The position numbers and the translations under genes were made by a program. This document shows, in pieces, positions 1 to 5,319 of a stretch of 5,407 nt of DNA. Position 1 is the first letter of the stretch, and each line of letters starts with the position of its first letter. The notes under the pieces are model-generated. The model ran no database searches, was not told where the DNA came from, and saw only the letters and a program-made list of their open reading frames with translations. Origin of the DNA: Pedosphaera sp. (GTDB taxonomy: Bacteria > Verrucomicrobiota > Verrucomicrobiia > Limisphaerales > UBA9464); NCBI GenBank assembly GCA_009695405.1, contig SIAZ01000244.1:1-5407 (forward strand), read 5' to 3'.

Positions 1-120
1 CTCCTCAATCCATCTCCGTAACCACTCCACTTCCTCAGATCCCATCCGTCGCCCTTGCAATACTAGTTCTTTAAGCACGCCCTGCTTTATGAGCTCTTTG
101 CCACCGGTAGTCCAGCTCAT
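1..120 (-). CDS. DUF4338/DruA-like protein, N-terminal 40 residues (partial)
   Basis: An open frame runs on the minus strand from ATG at 120-118 to the window edge with no stop. It encodes 40 residues starting MSWTTGGKELIK and ending GSEEVEWLRRWIEE. The segment LQGRRMGSEEVEWLRRWIE resembles the first helix region of DUF4338 proteins, including DruA of the Druantia defence system and DruA-like genes scattered in multiple copies in PVC genomes. In that family a short GR motif and an acidic/hydrophobic helix precede an 'HPxWSRxxLSxxLC' block, which would lie just beyond the edge here. Only the N-terminus is visible, so function cannot be assigned: it could be a defence gene, a transposon-borne DruA-like protein or an unrelated protein. 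The start codon sits inside a 7-bp inverted repeat and faces a truncated transporter gene on the other strand, which suggests that this gene arrived as part of an insertion. Confidence 0.45.
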   Translation of the reverse strand, partial: MSWTTGGKELIKQGVLKELVLQGRRMGSEEVEWLRRWIEE

Positions 121-140
121 TCACCGACAACTTGTGAATG
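118..140. repeat. 7-bp perfect inverted repeat at the DruA-like/CLC junction
   Basis: CATTCAC (118-124) and GTGAATG (134-140) are perfect inverted copies around a 9-nt centre. The left arm contains the start codon of the minus-strand DruA-like gene. The right arm ends in the first ATG of the plus-strand transporter remnant. The dyad could be an operator, a translation-control hairpin or part of an element end; the sequence alone does not decide. Confidence 0.45.
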
Positions 141-1175
141 CACCGCTTGACCACCCTGATAACCCATCTTTTTGGAGGCTCAGCAGGACGTGAAGGTACC
201 GCACTTCAAATGGGCGGAGGACTGGCTGGGGGGCTTATTCATTGGTGTCGGATCCCAGAATGTTATCGGAGGACTCTACTCATTGCCGGAATTGCTGCGG
301 GATTTGGATCGGTCTTTGGCACACCGCTGGCGGGAGCGGTCTTTGCTCTCGAGGTTTTAGTCCTTGGCCAAGTGCGATACGACCTACTCATTCCTTGCCT
401 CATCGCGGGGTTTATTGGAGACCTCACCTGTTCTGCATGGGGCGTCCAACATACCGCTTACACCGTTGCATCGATCGTTACAAAAAGTGGTTTTCTTTTC
501 GGTCACTTTGATCTTTTCCTTCTTATTAAGATCAGTGTCTCAGGAATCTTCTTCGGACTATGCGCCCGACTTTTTTGCCGATTAAACCACACTCTTCAAA
601 TCCAAATTCAACAAAGGATCTCCCCTTATTGGCTAAGGCCTGTAGTGGGTGGTTTTCTTCTCATCGCTCTCACTTACTGCCTCGGGACCCCGTCTTATTT
701 GGGTCTAGGCGTCCAGAGTCTGGATGAAAGTGATGTCAGCATTCTGTCCTGTTTTCAGAAGAACGGCGCAACGGCTTGGAGTTGGTTATGGAAACTAGTT
801 TTTACCGCCATCACTCTGAGCACTGGGTTCAAAGGTGGCGAGGTCACCCCGTTATTTTTTATCGGAGCTGCATTAGGTAATATCTTGAGTGTTTTCCTAA
901 AGGTTCCAGCCGATTTATTAGCTGGTTTAGGTTTTGCTGCAGTTTTTGCGGGAGCGAGCAAGACGCCGTTAGCTTGCACTCTTCTGGGGATGGAATTATT
1001 TGGCCCAGAATTTGGCCCCTATTTGGCTATCGCCTGCTTTGTGGCCTATTACTTCAGCGGAAAATCAGGCATCTACCTGTCCCAATGCGTCGGGTTATCA
1101 ACAGTTAATAATGAATCAAGCCGATCAACAACACCCGCTCTCTCGCCGGGTTTAGAGGGTCAAAAAGCCCTCTGA
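138..1175 (+). CDS. CLC-type fluoride/proton antiporter, N-terminally truncated
   Basis: This is a membrane transporter of the CLC family (EriC/COG0038). Residues 13-21 carry GGSAGREGT, with the external gating glutamate at E19. Residues 59-72 read VFGTPLAGAVFALE, residues 228-238 STGFKGGEVTP, and the C-terminus has TPLACTLLGMELFG and IACFVAYYFSG. GREGT in place of GREGP, together with a GGEVTP motif (E235, V236, T237), matches the CLC-F branch. These proteins export cytoplasmic fluoride in exchange for protons, and the corresponding Glu and Thr were reported as functionally important there (from memory). About eight hydrophobic stretches are visible. Family members are about 430 residues, so roughly the first 100 are missing, including the first anion-binding motif. 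Homology starts at about codon 4, with an in-frame stop directly upstream (135-137). The ATG is therefore a chance start in a 5'-truncated gene that is probably not functional. Any fluoride riboswitch upstream would have been lost with the 5' end. Confidence 0.8.
   Translation: MHRLTTLITHLFGGSAGREGTALQMGGGLAGGLIHWCRIPECYRRTLLIAGIAAGFGSVFGTPLAGAVFALEVLVLGQVRYDLLIPCLIAGFIGDLTCSAWGVQHTAYTVASIVTKSGFLFGHFDLFLLIKISVSGIFFGLCARLFCRLNHTLQIQIQQRISPYWLRPVVGGFLLIALTYCLGTPSYLGLGVQSLDESDVSILSCFQKNGATAWSWLWKLVFTAITLSTGFKGGEVTPLFFIGAALGNILSVFLKVPADLLAGLGFAAVFAGASKTPLACTLLGMELFGPEFGPYLAIACFVAYYFSGKSGIYLSQCVGLSTVNNESSRSTTPALSPGLEGQKAL
1154..1173 (+). terminator. Weak hairpin at the end of the CLC gene
   Basis: AGAGGG (1154-1159) pairs with CCCTCT (1168-1173) around an 8-nt A-rich loop and is followed by GATTTTA. 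The stem overlaps the last codons and the start of the stop codon. The T-run is short, so termination is only a possibility. Confidence 0.25.
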
Positions 1176-1232
1176 TTTTAAGCCGTCGCAGTGTTGGCCT
1201 CATTGAAAAGTCGATGGGTAGAGACAGTGCCA

Positions 1233-1274
1233 AATCCAACTATCAGACACCTTTAGTAAAATCGATGTTGGATT
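1233..1274. repeat. 8-bp dyad in the intergenic region before the propeller gene
   Basis: AATCCAAC (1233-1240) and GTTGGATT (1267-1274) are perfect inverted copies separated by 26 nt. They lie in the 146-bp gap between the CLC remnant and the propeller gene. A TACAAT at 1274-1279 abuts the right arm and could be a -10 box, which would make the dyad a candidate operator. No second copy or known site supports this. Nothing else recognisable was seen in this gap. Confidence 0.3.
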
Positions 1275-1321
1275 ACAATTAACAGCCTTTTACTTGAGTT
1301 TATTGATCCTTTTCCATACCG

Positions 1322-2584
1322 ATGGTCCCCATGCTTCCCATCGCCAATCGTTTACCACCCGATCCGCAGCGCCGCCACTTTCTGACTCAGGCCTTTGCGG
1401 TGCCATTGATGTTAGGGGGAGGATGTCATTCTGGAATCAAACGGAAACACAATCGATTATTTTTTACTTCCGACGGCCGGGCTGCTGTTGTCAATGCTGA
1501 TGGAACTGGGTTACGTTACTTTGATTTTCAAGTGCCCAACCAAGTCACTTGGCAGCCCGGACCTTTCTTATCCGACGGCCGGCGAGTGGTCTTTCTAAGT
1601 ATGGAAGCACGACGCGATGGACCTGGGCGGCCCTTCGACGAGTTTTACACCCAGACACCCACGCACTTGTGGTTGCACGATCTCGATCGAGGAACCCTCA
1701 CCGAGATCGCCCAAAAGGAACGGCTTGCCGTCTTTTATACCCCTGCACTTCTGCTCTCCGACGAACGCATTTTGGTCCAAGTGGTTCGCAATCGAGTTGG
1801 TCAACTTTTCAGCATGAATCTGGACGGGACAGATGCTCTTGAGTTTACCCGGGCCGGAGAGGGTCTTCCCTACGGCCTCAGCCTGAGTCCTAATAGGCAG
1901 CGAGTGGCCTTTCATTTGGCGAGTTCGCGCGGTTACGAGATTTGGACATCCGACTTGAACGGCGACAGACGAGTGAAGATAGCAGGCGATCCCAATCATT
2001 TGTACTTCGGCACCAGTTGGTCACCGGACGGCAACTGGATCCTTTTTCAGGATTGTCTACACCGCTCGGATCCGGGACACGATGCGTCCGATATTTGCAT
2101 CGGGCGTGCGGACAGATCTGAGCATCGTGTTTTGACTCAGGATCAGGCTCATTGGTTTGCGGCTACCTACGGGGGGAACGAGAGGCACGGGGGTGGTTCA
2201 AACATGCCAGAATGGACTTTAGACGGACACATTTTGTATTCGCGACGATCGGTTGAGGCGAAAGTCCCTTGGGAATTTCAAACGTCGCGTCCCGACACCG
2301 ATCACTTCAATCGAGACTTCAAGCCCAAAGCGGCTCGTGGCGGAACCAGCATCTGTCGTCTGGATCCGACTACGGGCGCGGAGAAAACAATTATCCCCTT
2401 TGAGGAAGGTATCTGGAAATGTCGAGCCTGTCCCTCAGCGGATGGTCACCAACTCGCCTATTGCCAAGCTGCAACCGGTAAAATGACCTCCCTTTGGATT
2501 TCGAACTCGGAAGGCGGGATGGCTCGGGAAATCAATCGGGGCCATGAGGGTCGGGGAGCAGATCATCCGCGATGGTTACCCTAA
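1322..2584 (+). CDS. Exported TolB-like (PD40) beta-propeller protein
   Basis: This 420-residue protein begins with a leader carrying RRHFL at residues 17-21, a hydrophobic stretch AFAVPLML and then GGGC with Cys35. It resembles a twin-arginine signal, possibly of a lipoprotein. The lipobox is imperfect because Leu31 is at -4 rather than -3. The mature part consists of TolB/PD40-type blades: recurring 'SPDG/SxDG...I/V-x-F' strands followed by 'IW-x-x-x-x-x-G'. The clearest are LSPNRQRVAFHL (187-198) with EIWTSDLNGD (206-215), and WSPDGNWILF (233-242) with DICIGRAD. Others start near 46, 84, 145, 297 and 372, giving about seven blades. Such proteins act outside the cytoplasm as binding scaffolds; the ligand is unknown and no catalytic motif is visible. 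The ATG at 1322 gives the longest frame; ATG at 1331 is an in-frame alternative and also retains the leader. Neither has a clear Shine-Dalgarno. The frame is intact. Confidence 0.8.
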   Translation: MVPMLPIANRLPPDPQRRHFLTQAFAVPLMLGGGCHSGIKRKHNRLFFTSDGRAAVVNADGTGLRYFDFQVPNQVTWQPGPFLSDGRRVVFLSMEARRDGPGRPFDEFYTQTPTHLWLHDLDRGTLTEIAQKERLAVFYTPALLLSDERILVQVVRNRVGQLFSMNLDGTDALEFTRAGEGLPYGLSLSPNRQRVAFHLASSRGYEIWTSDLNGDRRVKIAGDPNHLYFGTSWSPDGNWILFQDCLHRSDPGHDASDICIGRADRSEHRVLTQDQAHWFAATYGGNERHGGGSNMPEWTLDGHILYSRRSVEAKVPWEFQTSRPDTDHFNRDFKPKAARGGTSICRLDPTTGAEKTIIPFEEGIWKCRACPSADGHQLAYCQAATGKMTSLWISNSEGGMAREINRGHEGRGADHPRWLP

Positions 2585-2686
2585 ACCAGGACTCCTGAAA
2601 GCAGCAGTTGAACATACCCTTTGCACCGACACACTTACAACAACCTCGGCTTGGGATGTTGTTCTCAATCGGGTAATCTGATCCCC

Positions 2687-3796
2687 GTGAACGTCACGAT
2701 TCGCGGACAAACCCGCCATTACCGAACTGTCTCCTTCGATGCCCCAGAAAATGCTGTTGTCCTCATTGAACAGAGGTTGTTGCCACATACTTTTAAGAGA
2801 GTGAAGACCCGTAACTACCGCGAAACTGCGGAGGCAATCAGAAGTATGATTGTCCGAGGAGCGGGCGCCATCGGAGCCACTGCTGCCTTTGGGCTAGCGC
2901 AAGGGGCGAGGTCTTTCCGAGGACGCAATCTCCAGCGATTTGAGACTCATATCGCTACCGTCTACACGACATTGAAAGAGTCTCGCCCAACAGCTATTGA
3001 TCCAGTTAACGCCATGAACGCTCTCTTGCAGGAAATGGCTAAAGGCCAGTCGGTCTCCGAAAAACAGGATATTGCCTTTGCCGCTGCAACTCGCTTTGCC
3101 GATGAAAACGTCGAACACTGTCGTCATTTGGGCGATCAAGGTGTATCGCTTATTCGTGACGGACTTCAGATTTTGACACATTGCAACGCAGGCTGGCTGG
3201 CCTTTGTCGACATTGGGACCGTTACAGCCCCGTTATATGCGGCTCAGTCAGCAGGGAGGGCTTTTCATGTTTACTGCGACGAGACGCGCCCCCGTTGCCA
3301 AGGGGCATCACTGACCGCATGGGAACTAGCTCAGCAAGGAATTTCCCATCAAGTGATCGCCGATAACGCCGCTGGATTCCTGATGAGCCGTGGCGAGATT
3401 GATATGGTCATTGTTGGAAGTGACCGAGTGCTCGGTCGCACGGGCGAAGTGGCGAATAAAATTGGTACCTACACAAAAGCTGTTCTAGCACATCGCCATA
3501 ATATCCCCTTCTACGTTGCTATCCCGCTATCCACACTCGACTGGGATTTGGGGTCGGGCTTGGAAATTCCCATTGAAGATCGTTCTGAGGACGAGGTGCT
3601 GGGCGCTTGGGGAGTTTTGCCATCGGTGAAGGGTAAAATTGGGAAGCGCACTTATGTCCGAATTGCTAATCCCTCTAGCACAGCACGGAATCCAGGGTTT
3701 GATGTGACCCCGCCGGAGTTGATCACCGGAATTATGACTCCGCTGGGTATTTTTAAGCCCCGCGACTTAAAGAAGCTAAGGGGTAAAATCGGTTAA
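2687..3796 (+). CDS. mtnA: S-methyl-5-thioribose-1-phosphate isomerase
   Basis: MtnA converts 5-methylthioribose-1-phosphate to 5-methylthioribulose-1-phosphate, an aldose-ketose step of the cytoplasmic methionine salvage pathway. It belongs to the eIF2B-related fold. With the GTG start the product has 369 residues. RGAGAIGATAAFG (57-69) is the phosphate-loop region. LTHCNAG carries the catalytic cysteine C166, VGSDRV carries the catalytic aspartate D246, and NKIGTY and NPGFDVTPPELITG follow. The Cys-Asp spacing of 80 residues equals that remembered for Bacillus subtilis MtnA (C160/D240). The frame is also open from TTG at 2621, adding 22 residues (HRHTYNNLGLGCC...) that are not typical of the family. 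GTG 2687, giving MNVTIRGQTRHYRT, aligns better with known N-termini. Neither start has a strong ribosome-binding site. It lies 102 bp after the propeller gene on the same strand. No other methionine-salvage gene is present in the window. Confidence 0.9.
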   Translation: MNVTIRGQTRHYRTVSFDAPENAVVLIEQRLLPHTFKRVKTRNYRETAEAIRSMIVRGAGAIGATAAFGLAQGARSFRGRNLQRFETHIATVYTTLKESRPTAIDPVNAMNALLQEMAKGQSVSEKQDIAFAAATRFADENVEHCRHLGDQGVSLIRDGLQILTHCNAGWLAFVDIGTVTAPLYAAQSAGRAFHVYCDETRPRCQGASLTAWELAQQGISHQVIADNAAGFLMSRGEIDMVIVGSDRVLGRTGEVANKIGTYTKAVLAHRHNIPFYVAIPLSTLDWDLGSGLEIPIEDRSEDEVLGAWGVLPSVKGKIGKRTYVRIANPSSTARNPGFDVTPPELITGIMTPLGIFKPRDLKKLRGKIG

Positions 3797-3818
3797 TTTT
3801 ACTAGAAATATCTTTTTT
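3783..3818 (+). terminator. AT-rich stem-loop and T-run after mtnA
   Basis: GTAAAAT (3783-3789) pairs with ATTTTAC (3796-3802) around a 6-nt loop spanning the mtnA stop, and a run of six T follows at 3813-3818. The stem is AT-rich and the T-run is about 10 nt away, so this is a weak candidate. It lies in the 20-bp gap between two convergent genes. Confidence 0.25.
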
Positions 3819-4540
3819 AGGTACCGTCCTCGAGCAGAAGTAATTGATACTTTTCAAAAGCTTTTTGCGGAGTTCGCTCCGCTCCGTCAGCCGTTTTCAT
3901 CAGCAGTTGGTATCCTGCCAACGCCGTTTCACTACCCTCCATCGCCGCAGAGTAACCACTCCATCGATAGGCTCCATGGTGGGCCACGGCTCCAGCTCGT
4001 ACCGGGTTTAAATCAATGTCGGCAGCCGTCGCCACCAAAACCGATCCACTCGGAATGAGCTTTCTCCTTCGAAATGGATCTTCCCAGAAGGGACCGGTGC
4101 GACCATTGCCTAAATTATACCACTGACCGAAGCGCTGCTTCAGCCCTTTCATAAAGAGGCTTAGGTCCCACATCCGTTGCCAGTAGGATTCGAGACGTAG
4201 GGCCCGCTCCTCCTCTGGCAACGCTACCAGCTCCATTCGTATCGCTGCCACACGTTGAGGGGAGGCAATGCTCATCAATCGCACGACTAATTCATCGAGA
4301 TTTGGAAGTCGATCTGGCCGCTGCGGTACCTCAGCGAGGATATGAAAATAATTCACCATCACGCAGTAAGTGATAATTTTAACCCCACAAAACTGGGCGT
4401 AATTATGTGTGAGCTGGTCAAACTTTTCTTTCTCTCTCCCCTAAAACTGGGCGCCTTTCCAGCACGCGCGCGAAGTGGTGAATATAAGCTTTAGGGGCGT
4501 CAGGGGCATTTTCGGTTGGATTTAATATCATAGATTTCAT
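3817..4540 (-). pseudogene. RAYT (REP-associated tyrosine transposase), frameshifted and degenerate
   Basis: This is a relic of a Y1/HUH-type transposase of the RAYT group, which act as single-strand nucleases on REP hairpins. The N-terminal part starts at ATG 4540 or 4531 and reads APKAYIHHFARVLERRPVLGE before running to a stop near 4418. The rest continues in the next frame as EKEKFDQLTHNYAQFCGVK, then VMVNYFHILAEVP, MKGLKQRFGQWYN, GPFWEDPFRRR, IDLNPVRAGAV and YRWSGY. Skipping one base in the GA-rich tract at about 4424-4435 (plus-strand CTTTCTCTCTCC) restores one frame of about 240 codons. The HUH motif, usually NHFHIL, reads NYFHIL, so its first His is Tyr (codon 4350-4348). The residue before IDLNPVRAG, where the catalytic Tyr belongs (Y115 of E. 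coli RAYT, from memory), is Asp (codon 4020-4018). The C-terminus stops at YQLLLLEDGT, shorter than long RAYT forms. It is almost certainly inactive, and convergent with mtnA. Confidence 0.8.
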
Positions 4541-4563
4541 CCTATTATTGAGGATTTTAAACA

Positions 4564-4606
4564 CTATCAAACGGCTACCTGCGAATGGCGCAGCCTTGTT
4601 TGATAG
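4564..4606. repeat. REP-like hairpin upstream of the RAYT relic
   Basis: CTATCAAAC (4564-4572) pairs perfectly with GTTTGATAG (4598-4606). Inside, GGC (4573-4575) pairs with GCC (4593-4595) and TGCG (4580-4583) with CGCA (4589-4592) around an AATGG loop. The unpaired positions are TACC on one side and TT on the other, giving 16 pairs in total. It lies 24 bp upstream of the first candidate start of the RAYT relic. Imperfect palindromes next to RAYT genes are the typical REP/BIME arrangement, but only one copy is visible in this window. Confidence 0.55.
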
Positions 4607-4670
4607 GTACATACTCACTTCAGGATGGAATCGGAATGGGCACTTGGCGCCCAGAGGGAAAAGTCCAAAA

Positions 4671-4841
4671 TTAGAACACCCCTAGAGCAAACTCATTACC
4701 CTTTGGAAAGACGAACCAATGAGGCTTGGAAAGATCTTCGGCTCTGAAGGTCGCCTCGCGGGGTGAAACCTTCTTGGGACGACCACTAGTGACCTTGACG
4801 TCAACTCTTCCTCTCGAAAAGAGAACCCTAATACTCGACCC
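4671..4841 (-). pseudogene. Small coding remnant, unidentified C-terminal fragment
   Basis: A 56-codon minus-strand stretch is open between TAG (4844-4842) and TAA (4673-4671), with no ATG, GTG or TTG start of useful length. It reads protein-like: SRGRVDVKVTSGRPKK, then EATFRAEDLSKPHWFVFPKG and a terminal FALGVF. The GRPKK patch is basic. I do not recognise the family. If real, it is the C-terminus of a gene whose upstream part is missing or frameshifted. A shorter open stretch on the plus strand (from ATG 4625) overlaps it and looks less protein-like. Confidence 0.3.
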
Positions 4842-4873
4842 CTATTTTAAGCCCACTCGTCGTTAGCAGCAGC

Positions 4874-4900
4874 GGGCGTCGGGTAAATGGCCGACTGCCC
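4874..4900. repeat. GC-rich hairpin in decayed intergenic DNA
   Basis: GGGCGTCGG (4874-4882) pairs with CCGAC (4891-4895) and GCCC (4897-4900), with one bulged T and an 8-nt loop. No T-run follows, so it is unlikely to be a terminator. It could be another REP-like palindrome or part of a degraded element. It shares no obvious sequence with the hairpin at 4564-4606. The surrounding stretch 4845-4985 shows no other supported feature. Confidence 0.3.
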
Positions 4901-4985
4901 ATAAGTAACCTCGGCACATCATACAAAAAGGCTCCACTCATTGGATGTCATAGGGTTAAAACCTAACCATCGCAACGCTCTCATT

Positions 4986-5258
4986 TTATTTTTGTTCGCT
5001 CTCTAACTTTAATTTCCGATAATTTGCCGCATCAAATCTTTTTACAACTTCATCATCTTTAATAATTGATGGATCTGATAGTACACGTTGCAAAATATCA
5101 GATTCTGAAATTCCGAGGGAGGCGTACTGTCTACCCAGCGCGTTATTAACAAAATCTTGATAGGTAAAGACAGGAATATTCTCAGCGCCAAGTTTTTTAA
5201 TTTCGTCTTCATCAGGTTCAAATTCATGCGCGTCAGCTATATTTTTCGCTAGTTTTGC
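4986..5258 (-). pseudogene. C-terminal 90 codons of an unidentified gene cut by the ISL3 element
   Basis: On the minus strand, 90 codons run from the ISL3 boundary at 5258 to TAA at 4988-4986, with no start codon of their own. The product reads ADAHEFEPDEDEIKKLGAE, then IPVFTYQDFVNNALG, LGISESDILQRVLSDPS, VKRFDAANYRK and ends ESEQK. It is acidic, helical-looking and free of membrane segments. The composition and the run of well-formed helices argue for real coding DNA. A stop (TAG, 5267-5265) appears in this frame only inside the putative element end, as expected if the gene was interrupted at 5258/5259. I do not recognise the family. The missing 5' part should lie beyond the right end of the IS, outside the window. 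A shorter open stretch in another frame of the same strand (5042-5227) is a shadow. Confidence 0.6.
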
Positions 5259-5301
5259 GGTTCCTCGCTATTTCCAGTGTAACCGGGGGGGCTTGACGGC
5301 T

Positions 5302-5310
5302 GGAGGAGGA
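5302..5310 (+). promoter_or_regulatory. Ribosome-binding site of the ISL3 transposase
   Basis: GGAGGAGGA lies 9 nt before ATG 5320. A nearer ATG at 5310 overlaps this site and is in another frame, so the purine-rich tract and the family N-terminus (MTPEQTFGQLLGLG) together fix the start at 5320. Confidence 0.55.
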
Positions 5311-5319
5311 TGCCGAGCG

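Noticed and set aside
172..585. Several overlapping plus-strand open stretches of 60-90 codons
   Set aside because: They lie inside the CLC gene in other frames and have no protein-like character; the CLC frame carries the conserved motifs.
1252..1279. Possible promoter TTTAGT-16-TACAAT before the propeller gene
   Set aside because: The -35 match is poor and the spacing is short; not strong enough to list as a promoter.
1595..1999. 134-codon open frame on the minus strand
   Set aside because: It is antisense to the propeller gene, whose blade motifs occupy the region; the antisense product has no recognisable features.
4447..4655. CTGGGCGCC and its inverse GGCGCCCAG about 200 bp apart
   Set aside because: Short, GC-rich and widely separated; likely chance, with no sign of an element bounded by them.
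4625..4747. Plus-strand open stretch of about 40 codons
   Set aside because: No ribosome-binding site and low protein-like character; it overlaps the better minus-strand remnant.
5042..5227. 61-codon minus-strand open frame with an ATG
   Set aside because: Another minus-strand frame of the same DNA gives a much more protein-like 90-codon product, so this one is a shadow.
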